64,000 nt of DNA. Source: Cannabis sativa. Taxonomy: Eukaryota > Streptophyta > Magnoliopsida > Rosales > Cannabaceae. Positions 34,911-46,668 of the stretch are shown piece after piece. The position numbers were made by a program, and so were the translations under genes. The stretch spans positions 30,179,257 through 30,243,256 of the forward strand of contig NC_083607.1 of the NCBI RefSeq assembly GCF_029168945.1. The letters are read 5' to 3'. How positions within the stretch are numbered: the stretch's first letter is position 1; the number at the start of each line of letters is the position of its first letter. The notes beneath the pieces are model-generated. The model ran no database searches, was not told the DNA's origin, and saw nothing but the letters and a program-made list of their open reading frames with translations.

Positions 34911-35859
34911 TGTTATACCATAAATTTGGCTGTACTTTAGAAAGTGATACGTGTCAGTCTTAGAGAATATGAATCCACGAATATAATGGTAATTATATCA
35001 TTAATTACAAAATGGAATAACTTAATAAATGCAAAATTGATAGAGTATTTATAACTCGCTGACTGGACAGTCTTAAGCGAAACAAGGATGTACAAACTAT
35101 CAATTTTTGTATTGACGAGAAACCATCTTGTCTCGGAAGGGGAAATCCCACAGGGGCCATAGATAACGCATAGCGAGACATCCATCTCGCTACGTATAAG
35201 AAGGCTTTGGCAAGGCGAGTCGGTTATTAGAACACTTAGCATATAATTCACATTATAATAACTATGTGTAATGGCTTGAAGGACATGATTGTCCAGTCTG
35301 CAAGGCCTTATGGTTAAAGAGAAGTTCTTAAGTTTGCTCAGTACATGGGTGCTCATGCCATTGTTGGAAAGAAAAGCGTATGAATAAACCAAGTTGTTAA
35401 TGTACTAGGCGAGATGCCTCAACGAAATACATTTTGTAGTGTGTCTTAATCTACGCCAGCGTTGACCCCCTTCAAGACAATTTAAATCACAACTATGTGA
35501 TTTTCTAATATTAACTGTATTTATTTACGTGGAGCGTAATTAAAGCCCACAATTTTGGGGAATATTGTTATGGGATTTGAATTTGAATGTTATTAACTGC
35601 CTACCTATATTACTATAAATAGGGGCATATTATACAAAAAAAAGGGACGAAAAATCGTAGAGAGAAAAAAGGAGTATACTGATTGTAAAAACCCTAATTC
35701 TATATCAAAATATCTAAATAAGATAGACTTGTGGACTATACAGAGTTAACTGCAAAACCACGTAAAAACCTGGTGTTATTTCTGTTTTTACTATTTTCTT
35801 AGGTCTCTTAAAATTTATGTGCCAAATCTATTACGAAAATAGGCTCATAATCGTTAACA
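34911..35859 (+). repeat. 3' LTR of the Tat-like element (949 bp)
   Basis: TGTTATACCA...CGTTAACA, TG...CA. Contains TATAAATA at 35614-35621, then GGGACGAAAAA about 30 bases on, then AAAACCACGTAAAAACC near 35754. The same ordered set appears in the LTR at 44479 and partly in the one at 56716. Its right end abuts the Athila-like protease remnant. Confidence 0.8.
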
Positions 35860-35865
35860 AAAATC

Positions 35866-36240
35866 TTCGTTTACAGTAGGTATCTATGCTTTCATATCCA
35901 ACTTCTTAGTAGTGGGTAAGAAGGGTCTCCTAAATAGAGTTGATGTAGCATTGGGATCACCCTCATCTTTTATCTCAATTATGTAGAAAGCACCTGGAAT
36001 AATAAGTCCATTAGCCTGCACAAAAACATCTTCAACTATCCCTGAGGGATTAGGATTAGTCTGATTATTCTATTGAATTAAAACCAGAGTTTCTCTTAAT
36101 GGACCAAGATTTAAATAAGCAAAATTGGAATAAGACATATTATTAATAATTGCTCCTAAATCTATCATGCAAAGATCAAGCCTGGTTTTACTAATTGTGC
36201 ATTAGATTGTACTTGTCTTAGGCAACAAATTTCTTTAGAG
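35866..36240 (-). pseudogene. Athila-type aspartic protease remnant
   Basis: On the minus strand: CMIDLGAIIN (retropepsin site; Asp present, Ser/Thr after it changed to Leu-Gly as in many Athila-type copies), NLGPLRETLV, then PSGIVEDVFVQ and LFRRPFL in place of the usual LGRPFL. At least two in-frame stops. It follows the gag-like region and is truncated at the Tat-like LTR, so RT onward is missing here. Would process Gag-Pol in an intact element. Confidence 0.75.
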
Positions 36241-37159
36241 AACAACAGAAACATTCTCCCCCACACTTACTTTCTCACCACCATTCAACTATTTTTTCAT
36301 TTGGACACAACTCCTTAAGAATGTTAGCATAATGAGGCTCTTCTTTGATTAACTCAAGACATGGAATTTTTACCTCAACTTTCAGAAGAGTTTCAGGAAT
36401 CTCCTTGATGGGCACCTCTTTCTTAGATTTTTTCAATCTACTTGGAAAAGGTTGATGAGTGACATAAGTTGGTACAATTGGTTTGTATGACTTTTTTAGT
36501 GATGGAAGACCAACTAAAGTAGGAGATTCAATCTTTGGTGGAGATGACTCTTCAAAGGATGAATTGTCGACTCCTTTAGTTAGAATCAAATCATTAACTT
36601 CTTGGTGTGGTGGTAATTCAAGTTGTGTACCACTTTGGATAGTGATTCCACTTACATTCTCTATAAGGTTACTCTCCACTTGTGAAAGGCATAGAGTTTG
36701 AACATTGAATTTCAGACTCACTCATAGATGTTTCCATTGACTCCACAAGATTCTCTAACTTTTGTAGAGATTGTTGAAGGCTCTGCATAGTTTCATGACA
36801 ACTTTGTTGAAACTGTAAGGAATTAACTGCTAACATTTCAATCAGCTCAGCAGTAGTTGGCTTTCCACTATATGGTGCAACATGAGTAGGTTGTTGAAAT
36901 TGTGCAGTATTTTGTTGCATCAAGTAGTAGAAGCCTCCAAAGTGTTGAGCAGATCAATAAGAGAATGATATTGATCTTGTGGTGCTACAGGAGGATAGTA
37001 AGAAGTTGGTTAAATATATTGATCGATCCCACCATAAGAACTACTAGAATAATCTCCCCATTATTTATTGTATGTATAATTATCGTAGTAGGGATCATAT
37101 TGATACACTTGTGGCGAGGTATAATACAGTTCATAGTATTGTTGATTGTACATCGCCAT
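36241..37159 (-). pseudogene. Athila-like gag region, degenerate
   Basis: Starts at ATG 37159-37157 with a Tyr-rich stretch (MAMYNQQYYELYY), interrupted by stops, then 36923-36669 Gln-rich and helical (LQQSLQKLENLVESMETS), then 36721-36275 with KIPCLELIKEEPHYANILKELC, the linker seen before the protease in Athila-type polyproteins. Much of the capsid region expected in a full gag is absent, so an internal deletion is likely. Frames overlap at 36669-36721, showing a frameshift. Confidence 0.65.
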
Positions 37160-37250
37160 ATTTCTAAAGAAAGATCTAAAAATTCAAACCACAACTAAAA
37201 GAACAAGTTATCAAAGCTAAAATTAAATATGAATAATAAAATAAAACAAT

Positions 37251-37270
37251 AGTCCCCGACAACGGTACCA
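37251..37270 (-). other. Primer-binding site, tRNA-Asp type, of the Athila-like element
   Basis: Minus strand TGGTACCGTTGTCGGGGACT, close to the TGGCGCCGTTGCCGGGGA site known in Athila and related elements; the differences are G/C to A/T changes. It lies 6 bases inside the LTR. Confidence 0.85.
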
Positions 37271-37276
37271 AAAATT

Positions 37277-38804
37277 TGGTGCATGTCGTAAGCCACAATA
37301 AATTTACTAATGTTTATTTTCAATACCTTCAATTATTTTAGTATAATTGTAAGTAAGGGTCGATCCAACAATGACTATGTTTATTTAATTACTCAAAATT
37401 TAATGACAAAAGTTAGAAAAGAAGGTTTTGTGACAAAATAGCATATATAAAAAATAAAAATAAATTAAAATTGAGACTACGATATGAGAAAATAGTTAAA
37501 GGTTATTCGCCACCCTCAACAGTCATTCCTAATTCCTATTAATAAATGTAATTTTAATTTCTAATCAAACTATTAATCTCACAAATAAAGTTGAAGCAGT
37601 CAATTATCCTAATCTCCTTATTACATGTAATCAAGGCGAAGCGCTCAATAATAAACTCTTTACCTAAGAAATAAATCCACGAAGCATGCAACTTATTTAA
37701 CTTAGATGAAGCTTAAAGATTTATAGAGATAGATTAATCTAGGCAATAAATCAATAAAGCATACAATTTATTTAACCTAGGTTCTATTATTCATCACAAT
37801 TAAAAATACCTTTGACAATATTAAAAATTTCAATTTATCACAATTACTTAGAATCCTACACTATTAGGTGAATAATAATCCTAAGATGATGGTAGATTAA
37901 AGTAAAACCTAAATTAGTAGCCATCTAAATAAGATTAAAATAATAACTATGACATTCAACATAGAAGAATATAATAAATTTGATATAATAGAAACAAGAA
38001 ATTAATATTCAATAACAAAATTAAGAATTCATGTCTCGAGTTTTGAAATAACCCTTAACTAAAAGGAAACTACTCGGAACTAAACATTATAACAATAATT
38101 ATAATAAATAGTAAGAGCTTAAGGAGAAGAAAAGAACTATGAAGAAGAATACTTCGAAGTTGCCATCTCCATCTCTTCGTCGCTCTCTCTCGCTCTAAGT
38201 TTCTATCTCAATTTGGTAGCTCTAGGGGTCTGAAATTCGTAGACTAAAAGGTTCTATTTATAGTGCTTGAATAAACAGATGAATCTTTTTAAAATTAGGA
38301 TTTTTTTTTTTTAAAAAAAAAGATAAGTACGGAGCTATAGCGCTTAAGACCTGCGTTATAGTGCACATGAGATATTTCCCAAATAGCTCACGTGCTGAAA
38401 TTATCTTTTTTTTTTCTTCCAGACTTGTGCTACAGAGCCCAGCACGCGTGGTTGACTTCAAATTTGTCATAATTTCTTCAATACAACTCTGAATTGGACG
38501 ATTCAAGATGTTATGGGAAGCTAAGAATGAGATCTAAAACTTTTATGTTGAGCTCCAAATCCAATTATGCTTCTAAGGTCATCAAAATTTGCAACTAAGT
38601 TCTGTCGTGTAAAACTGAGCTCCCCGACTTCTACTATTTTCCACACAAATATGCTAACATCCCTCCAAATGACTCTAAATGCATGATTATTCTTTAAATT
38701 ATCCAAAACAATTAAAATCACAGTAATCAATAATTGAAAGAATTAATTTGAGAATATTACTACATAAATTGATCATATTTATAAGACAATTTATGGACTC
38801 ATCA
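37277..38804 (-). repeat. 5' LTR of the Athila-like element (about 1.53 kb)
   Basis: From TGGTGCATG at 37277 (left edge uncertain by 3-6 bases) to GGACTCATCA at 38804; read on the minus strand it starts TGATGAGTCC. A CTATTTATAG motif at about 38251-38260 is a TATA box in either direction. No partner LTR is in the window. Confidence 0.7.
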
Positions 38805-39732
38805 ATGACCCGAATGAAAAATCTCAAAACAAGTTTGAGATTTTTCCTTCCTGAAATGTTGAAATTATTAAAAGCGAATGTATATTTAATTCAAAAGTTT
38901 CCCCTTTCTCCTTTAACTATTAGAAATTTTATTTGAATCAAACATAATTTTAAAAATTTTAGAAATTAAATGGAATGAAAAAAATAGAAGAGTACGAGAG
39001 TTGAGAGAAGTCGAGGGTCAATTGAGTGGATGAAGACTTGTTCAATGTAGTAGGTGTAGTCGTGGCATGAAGAAGAAGAAATATCTAAGTGGTGTCGTCG
39101 CTCCTACAACTGCAACAGGATTACAATGCCAAAGAAGAATAATGCAGGACTGTTGTTGTCGCTATCTTCCCGTCATCATACTTGGGAAAGTACATTGTGC
39201 TCCCTAGAGAAGAAGATCGAGAACAATGAGTGAGGCAAGCTCTCATTGTTGTTGGTGCTATTTCGTTTCAGTAATGGGAGAGAAAGAGTGTCTAAATGTG
39301 AAAGAGAGTGAGAGAGAGAAATGGTATATCGTTGTCCTAGAAAAAATTGATAATTTTTATTTTATTTTGTGATGAAGTAGAAAATTGAGATTTTAGGATA
39401 TAATACATTTTCTCAGTTCTTCCCAAAAAAATTGAAGGCCCGCCTTTTGTTTATATTTTTTTAACTTTACCTCTTTATTTATTTAGCAAGCATAATAGTT
39501 TTTTGAAAACAATAGTCATAAGCGTCAGTTTTTCACAGACACAAAATTTGCGTCATTGTTCAACCAACGCAAAAATACTATAAACTGATGCAAAAATTCA
39601 ACCTCTCATTTGTCGAAGTAACAATTGACTCAATTAATTATTATTTGTGTCGGTTAACAACTAAAGCAAAAAAAAGGGTTGACTTTTGCGTCGGTCAATG
39701 AGTTTGACCAGACGCGTTGACCGACATAAAAA
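38805..39732 (-). mobile_element. Probable CACTA transposon, interior and subterminal region
   Basis: No transposase frame is seen. The last 270 bases (39480-39732) hold repeated short phrases GCGTCGGTCAA / TTGACCGACA / GTCGGTTAAC in both directions, the pattern of CACTA subterminal repeats. A 12-bp perfect inverted repeat AAAAATCTCAAA lies at 38818-38846. The left terminus is not recognised, so the extent is uncertain. Confidence 0.5.
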
Positions 39733-39750
39733 CCCTTTTTTGTAGTAGTG
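39733..39750 (-). repeat. CACTA terminal inverted repeat, right end
   Basis: CCCTTTTTTGTAGTAGTG, the complement of CACTACTACAAAAAAGGG. CACTACTACAAAA is the usual plant CACTA terminus. Next bases are TAA, a possible 3-bp target duplication. Confidence 0.8.
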
Positions 39751-39789
39751 TAAGGATCATTACCGCCTGAACCATGTAAAAAATCTATT

Positions 39790-42620
39790 TGTCTATTATT
39801 TAATATTTTGCACTTCCTTAAGCTTTTACTAATCGGTATCCAAAGATCTTGGAAAACAAGAGTCATTTACAATAATAGAGAAAATAGGATAGGTGATTTC
39901 ACCCATCCAGCAGACATCTTCATCCAACTCTAGAGTATATTTTGCAAAACCATGTGCTACTTGCTTAGTATGTAAAGCCCGCTTAGTTAATTTGGAAATT
40001 AGCAGTTGTTTATGTTTAAATATGAAATTATTTATAGCTATTTAAATAATTTATTACTGTTATTTATGGAATTCAGAAATGCATGATTATGTCATCAGTA
40101 GTTTTTATATTTCGCATTTCCGGTGTCCGGTATTTTGGAACTCGGCGTTTGGCTCAGTAGAAATCACAACTTAGTATGTTAGTATTTTGGGGACGGGTTT
40201 TAGACATTGGGAATGTCGGGAATGGCCGGGAATTTAGAATTTCCCAAAAATACCCCTTTAGTATGATTTTGTGATTTTATGGTGGAGGGGCAAAATGGTC
40301 TTTTTGCCCCAATGACTTTTTGTCTTTAGTGACTTTTTATTTGAAAAATTAAATGTTTATTTCATGGTTTATTTGGCTGAAATGAATAGTGTTTAGTTAG
40401 TTTAATTCTTTTTCATTTTCTCAAAATACTAAGTTTAGAAAAAAGAAAGAAAATTTCAAGCAAAACACTCTCTTTTCTCTCTCTCTTTTTCGGCTGAAAC
40501 TTGGGGTGCTTGGAGCTGGATTTTTGTGGTGATTCAAGCTTGATTTGCAAAACTATAGTGAATTCTTGATTGTGGTAGGTGTCTTCTAGCTTTCTCCTCT
40601 TTTTTTTTAGGAAAAGTTTGATATATTGTTGATGCATACATGCTTTTGTGGCTGTGATTATGGCTGTGTTTGGTTGTTATTTTCTGAGGTTCAAAGCATG
40701 TTTAATTGATGTTAATTGAGTTGTTTGAAGCATGATTAGTTAGGTTGTTCAAGCTTTGAGTTTTCTATGTAAAATGTGGTTTTTGGAAGGAAAACATTGT
40801 GATTCTATTCTGTGATGTTGCTGTTGTTTCTATTAGTTTTCAGAGGTGATATTATGCTTATTTGAGTAGCATTAACTAGGTTTGGATGCATGTTAGGTGG
40901 ATTTGCTCAAGCTTGAGTTTGGAACTCAAAGCTTGAGCTCCAATGGTGATTTTTGTATATGTGTTTTCTGGGTGGTTTTGATGCCTTGGATTTGTTCTAG
41001 GGATAGTTTAGAACAGGTCTGGAAAGTTTGGGACCAATTGGGGTTGAATTGGTCGAGTTATGAGAATTTTAGTTGGCTGCCTGTGAGGAACCGGAATTCC
41101 GGTTGTGCATCCGGAATTCCAGATGAGGGTTCAGTAATTCCCAGAACCGGAATTCCGGTTGGGCAACCGGTCTGCCGGTTGGGGAATTTTTCCGAACCCT
41201 AGTTTTCCTCGTTTTTAGGTTTTTAGGGGTATTGCCATGCTTTTTATCGATAGGAAAACTTTTAGTTCCAAGTTTTAGTCCCCGGGAAGTGATTTAGCGT
41301 GTCACTTATAGCGTTGTGATTTTTATGGTTTAGGAGCCAGTAATCCGCCGCTCAGCTTCAGTTCCAGTCAGGTTGACCAAGCATACTCGAAATCGGAATC
41401 CGGAGTAAGATTAGTATAACGGTATGCATATCTAGATTACATGTTTAGCGTGCATGTAGGAAGCCTGCTAGATTACATTAGTTATGTATTTAGGCTTCGA
41501 ACCATCCAACCCCGTCACGTCGGTACAGTGGAGTATGACCGGCGGCGGAGTATGACCGGTTCGACCGATCAGTGACACTTGGTTGGTGGTTCGGCTTATT
41601 GACCTATCCCGTCGGTACAGCCGGAGTATGACCAAGCGGCGGAGTATGACCTGCCTCGGACCGATCAGGAGGATACTTGTCAATAGTACCGTCCCCTGAA
41701 CGTTCAAAACTCAGTACCATGTTGGACATGGCAGTAGTAGCTCAGTACCATGTTGGACATGGCAGTAGCGGGACTCAGTATCGTGTTGGACACGGCATTT
41801 AGTTTTATGTATGATATTATTATGCTTTTCTTACTGAGTCTGTCGACTCACAGTTTATGTTCATGTGTAGGTAAAGGCAAGGCTGTAGCTGATGGACCGT
41901 GAGCGAGCTTATGAGATTGTACATGTCGGGGCGGTTAGGCCTGGAGCGTACGATCCTCGGGACAGCAAGGCTGAGATTTTTGTAACTGTCGTTAGACGAC
42001 TTTTGTTTTGATGTAATAGTTAAACAGTTAAACTTTTTGTAAATATTTTTATAATCGGGATCCCGAGTCTTTTGTAATATGTTTTACAAGTTTAATCAAA
42101 AAGCAAAATTTTAATTAATCACGTTTTTCCATAAACCTCGTTGATTAGCAACGAGCTGCACAGTACGTTTAAAAATCACGTAATACGCCTAAGATAGTTA
42201 GGGTGTTACATAGTATGTCTCTGCATATGAGAGACAATAACTCTAGGGAAAGAGAATAAAAGATAACGAATAACAAAGATTAAATCTGAAAAGGAAGTCA
42301 AATCAAAAGATATTGTAGATAATGCAGTAGAAACTCGTAAGGCATCATTTCAACGGTTCTTATGGGAATTTGTAATTGACTTGCCCAGTTGATGATATGA
42401 AAAAGAGCCTTTGCTTCTATCTCGTCTGACCGAAAACAACCTTGAACTAGTTTGGATAAGGCAATGACATCTCAATTATGATCACGAATAATTGCTCTAA
42501 TGCCCAAAGTTTCGGTAGACATATTGACCGATGCATCTACATTTAGTTTGATGCCATTGAGATCAGGTTTTCATGGAACTCCTTACGTCGGCTTGGAGTG
42601 ATGACTTGTTTTAACTGGAA
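39790..42620 (-). pseudogene. RNase H (RVT_3-type) pseudogene interrupted by a solo LTR
   Basis: Minus-strand frames at 42620-42211 read GIKLNVDAS...TETLGIRAIIRDHN, ALSKLVQGCFRSDEIEAKAL and INWASQLQI, the start of a plant RNase H-like domain of non-LTR element or domesticated type (first catalytic Asp in VDAS, Glu in EIEAKA). After the solo LTR (39971-42210) the domain resumes at 39970-39790 with KQVAHGFAKYTLELDEDVCW, its usual end. Stops and frameshifts are present (for example after IIRDHN). No RT is attached, so it is a fragment. Confidence 0.7.
39971..42210 (+). repeat. Solo LTR, 2,240 bp, TGTAAAGCCC family, copy 2
   Basis: TGTAAAGCCC...TAGGGTGTTACA with perfect duplication TAGTA (39966-39970, 42211-42215). 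Collinear with copy 1 at 22943-25191, including the palindrome cluster (41089-41180) and the three hairpin units (41717-41795), with local differences at 40320-40600. It interrupts the RNase H pseudogene. Confidence 0.94.
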
Positions 42621-43001
42621 CAGCCATGGCAATAGTTGTTTTAGCACGGTCACTACTACAAAAATGGGTTTTCTCGATGTTTTTAAACAGCCATTTAAAG
42701 TATTCTCATCGGTTTCTGTAACCGTCGCCTATTCGACCGTCGTAAATCGGGCATAATAGGCGACGGTTCAAAGCCATCGCTAATGTGGGTTTCCTAACGA
42801 TTTAAAACCGTTGCCTATAACTGGGTATAGGCGACAGTTTAGAACTGTGCCTAATACTATAGGTGACGGTTTAATTCATATTGTGCATCTCCAATCATTT
42901 CTGGAATGTGATGATCCTCATAGTCTAAATTAAACACCCTAAACATTGTTAGACTTAGACGTTACCTCGCCCGAAACTCTATTCTTTTCCCCGTGGTAAA
43001 C

Positions 43002-43211
43002 TCAAACCTTATAACTCAGGTCTATTCCGTTCCTAAATAAATGCTCCTTTATCCTAGAAATGTCCATACGCTCCATGTTAACACATTTAAGACAAGGACA
43101 AAGAATTAATTTAGGATTTTTGGTATTCTTCTGACAAAGGTCCAAGAAATGGTCAACAACTTCACTGTACTTCGCTGATAATCGATTCGCACTCATCCAA
43201 TTTCTATCCAT
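43002..43211 (-). pseudogene. CACTA transposase N-terminal exon (transposase-associated domain)
   Basis: Sixty-nine codons from ATG 43211-43209: MDRNWMSANRLSAKY, then LCPCLKCVN and KEHLFRNGIDLSY. This matches the transposase-associated domain (PF13963) at the N-terminus of TNP2-type CACTA transposases, with the usual CPC..C zinc-like pair. Beyond the stop, sequence to about 42965 ends in a GAG/GTAACG possible splice donor. The remaining transposase is absent; the transposon end lies only 350 bases on, so this is an internally deleted copy. Confidence 0.8.
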
Positions 43212-44219
43212 TCAAAACTTCTAAAAAAAACTTTATTCATTTATTTGTTTAAATATGTGTAGTAAATATTCAGTTAAATTAATTACCACACACATATATA
43301 TTTTATTGAATTTTATGCATTTTAGTAAAATTTATCCTAATTCTAGTAAAATTTCAGCAACATAACGACTGTAATCAGACATTTTTGAAAATTAAAAACA
43401 TGAAAAAAAAATAACTAATAAACACATAAAACAATACAATAATAACAAAATAAAATTAATAATATAAAATTATCCACCCATCCGACCGAAGTACATGCAT
43501 TAGCAGAACCTACTACAGTACGGATGAATATTTAAGATATTCAAACTCTTTTAACATGCATATATATTCCACTCATCCGACGACAATACAATTAATCGCA
43601 GAACCTATTTCACTAAGGATGGATATCTAACATATTCAAACTCCAATAAACAAAGAATTATAAAGTTAAAAGTTATACCTTTCTCCAATAAAGATAGCTA
43701 CAATTGTGCAATCTTCATTCAACACACAGAACTCAAAACCTACAAATAAATACAATACACAAAATTATCAATTGATAATAATTAAATGATTAAATAAAAC
43801 TAATTAAACTTAAACTTAATGCATAAAAAATAGTTAAATTTTTCACTAAGTTTTTATTTTACCTAATAATAATTTATAATTATAACTAAACTAATTAAAT
43901 AAATAATATTTTTACCTATATCAAAAACTTCTCTATTCAAAAAAAATTTGTCCAAATATTTTTTACATACACACTAAATCTTTTACAACAACACCTAATT
44001 TTATAACACATTACATTTTTAAAACACATAAGTTTCCACACATTAAATTTAGACAATAACAACTAACTTTAAATTAAAAAATTAACGTTTTTTCCTAAAT
44101 ATTTTTACAAATAAATATATACATTCAGCTTTAAAAAAATTATATATATAAATAAATAAATATATAACTATATAAATTTAGATTATAAATAAATAAATAA
44201 ATAAATATTAATTACGAAC

Positions 44220-44470
44220 CCGCGGCGGTGGTAGTGGTTTGCTCTGACGTTGACATTGTGGTGGTGCTTCAACGTCAACGTTGTGGTGGGTGGTGCGGTG
44301 GAGCTCGAGCAAGAGAGAGAGAGAGAGGGAGGATGGATGTGCGTGGTGGTGCTCACGCAAAAGAGAGAGAGAGAGGGGACGGATGCACAGTCCTTCGTGC
44401 GGTGGTGCCGTCGTTGACGGAGAGGCAGGGTCGTCGTCGATGGAGAGGAAGGAGCAGGTTGCGAAATGGT
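44220..44470. repeat. GC-rich block with GA microsatellites
   Basis: Contains GTGGTGG-type runs, a short inverted pair GACGTTGACA / CAACGTCAACG, and two GAGAGAGAGA tracts (about 44315-44330 and 44364-44378). Overlapping frames on both strands (68-111 codons) are typical of such composition. I see no gene. Confidence 0.5.
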
Positions 44471-44478
44471 ATAGAGAG

Positions 44479-45447
44479 TGTTATACCCAAATTCGGCTGC
44501 CATCTCAGTGGAGGACACGTGTCAAGATAAGGAGAATATGGGAATATAGATCGATGCAATCACTTTATATGGAATAACTCATTAATTATGTGAGTATCAA
44601 AGTATATTTGTAACCTGCAGACGGTAAGGTCTTAGGCGATGAATCAATATAGAAACTGGTGCTTAGTATATTAGCGAGAAACCATATGTTGCTGAATGAG
44701 AATAGCGAGGCATCAAGGACAGTTCACGTACGAAGACGAAAGCGACATATATCAATTGCAAAAGCCCTCAGTGTACAAACTAAGTGTTATAGTTGGATCG
44801 GCTCGAGACCAAGTAAGCGAGGTGCCCATCTCCCTATGGGAAGACTTTCTATAACTTCATCACGATTAACATCAACGAGGCTTACGACCCTGTCAAGTCA
44901 AAAGCTAATATTCAAATGATCTTCAAAGAACTCTCTATAAATAAGAACCGCGATCGACACAAGACATGCATTGTCGACCTCAGAAGGAAAAATAGCCCCA
45001 GCTTGCTATTGAGATCACTGCAACCAAGCTTCTGTCGAAGACAACTCCAGATACAATAATTAAAGACATGTTTAATTCACAATCATTTTGACCAAGTAAA
45101 AGCGGGAAAATCGTAGCTATATGATTTTCAAATCATAACCACGTTTACATTACGTGATATGTAATCAAATCCCATGATTTTAGGGATGATTGTTGTAAAC
45201 ATATTACAGTCAACTTTGTAATTAATTTCCGACTATGTAATTATAAATAGTGGCAAGTAAGATGAAAAGGGGGACGAAAAAAACTCATACAAGAGGAACC
45301 CTGAAAAGCAATCAGAAATCTGAATAAGATTGACTCGTGGACTATGCAGAATTTTAACAGCAAAACCACGTAAAAAACCCTGTGTTCATACTTTAATTTT
45401 TATAGATTTTATTTTTCTATGTGAAATCACTACTTTGAGGCTCAAAC
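44479..45447 (+). repeat. Tat-like LTR, interrupted near its 3' end
   Basis: Starts TGTTATACCCAAATTCGG, like TGTTATACCATAAATTTGG at 34911. TATAAATA at 44936-44943, GGGACGAAAAA near 45272 and AAAACCACGTAAAAAACC near 45364 follow in the same order. The text GAGGCTCAAAC at its right edge parallels ATAGGCTCATAATC of the 34911 LTR shortly before its end, so the next element entered about 10 bases before the LTR terminus. Confidence 0.7.
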
Positions 45448-45899
45448 TGTTGGGATATGTTTTACCAGGATCTAGATTTACTATCATGTATGTTATTTAA
45501 CATCCTAAATATGAATTTCTAAAACAATGTAATTTAAACACATAAAAGGTATGAGAAACCTTATAGTGGTTGCAGCGAAATTAAATGACTCCTTCCGCTC
45601 AGATCTCTAACCCTTGTATCCTTTCTGTAGCAGAGTATCACAAAGATCTGAGCCTTATTCTCTTTCTCTTAATTTGGATTCTTCACAGTCTTACACACTA
45701 TGATTGAGGACCAACTTGTTATGTGTGGGCATGTACTCAAACACTAATTGCTGAATGTTTGTTTGTGAAGAAGAGGCTATGGTGTTTCGAATCAAAGAAG
45801 AAGAAAAGGAAGAGTTGTCATCAACTTAGAGAGAAAACTAGGTTTTTATCTTTGGAGGCATTAGTTGGATAATGAGACCATAGCCTTCCTTTTATACTA

Positions 45900-46668
45900 T
45901 GTTATATTATTTTATAATATAATAAGTGTAGATTAAAATGTAGTAATATATATTATTATGTGAATAATATGTATTAGGTGTTTAGTAAATAAATTGTGTA
46001 ACATATAATTTATTTAACCTAAAATTGTAACCTACACTTTATAACATGGAGAAGAGTTACAAAGTTAATTACTTTTGTAACTTCTTTTGGTTGATCATAA
46101 TATTGTGTAATAAAAGAGATGTTACACAATTTGATGATAGGATTCAAATGGTTTGAAATATAGTTGTTACAAACTATATTAATGCTCATTTTATGAGAGA
46201 AATGAGATGGTGTGTTTGAATCCTAAGAGTGATCACCTAAACACTATATAAAGGAGTCTAATGTGCTCATTGAGAGATGAAGTTTTCTATCAAAAAAGCA
46301 CATTGCTAGAAAACTCTAAGGCTTGATAATTCCTAAAGCTATTTCCTAGAGAGTTCCCTTAGTGCTTAGAGATAGGGGGAAATAAGCTTTTGGACAAAGG
46401 TGTAATACCTTGTTCAAGTCATGGTGATCCCCACTAATCTACACTCAAGGTTGTGAGTGAGTGTTTATATATATATATATATATACATATTTTATATTGC
46501 ATGTGTTCTTATCTTCTTCTACATTTCTTATATATAATATATATAGTGTATATATATTGTATATTATGTTGTTGTAACATTTATTTAATCTCTTTGTTGG
46601 TCCTTGTATTGTATTACAATAGAGTTGTAATATTTTGATTTTCTTCCATTGTAATAATATTTCTAACA
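45900..46668 (+). repeat. 5' LTR of the young element (769 bp)
   Basis: TGTTATATTA...TTCTAACA. TATATAAA at 46245-46252 is the likely TATA box. An AT dinucleotide run at 46467-46485 is three repeats longer than in the 3' LTR. Confidence 0.93.

Larger units (their letters stand above)
42651..44478 (-). mobile_element. CACTA (En/Spm) transposon fragment
   Basis: Begins CACTACTACAAAAATGGG at 42651, followed by subterminal repeats of GGCGACGGTT / AACCGTCGCC type to about 42870. A transposase N-terminal exon lies at 43211-43002. The body is AT-rich to 44220, with two imperfect repeats of a CATCCGAC...GCAGAACCTA phrase (43480-43630), then a GC-rich block with GAGAGA runs (44310-44385). No right terminus is seen before the Tat-like LTR at 44479, so the right edge is a guess. 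Most of the transposase is deleted. Confidence 0.65.

Noticed and set aside
43480..43630. Two imperfect repeats as a possible terminal repeat pair
   Set aside because: Only about 100 bases apart with no TG...CA or inverted ends; more likely internal CACTA sequence.
44183..44577. GC-rich frames of 68-111 codons on both strands
   Set aside because: Overlap on opposite strands across GA/TC and GTGGTG runs; no domain.
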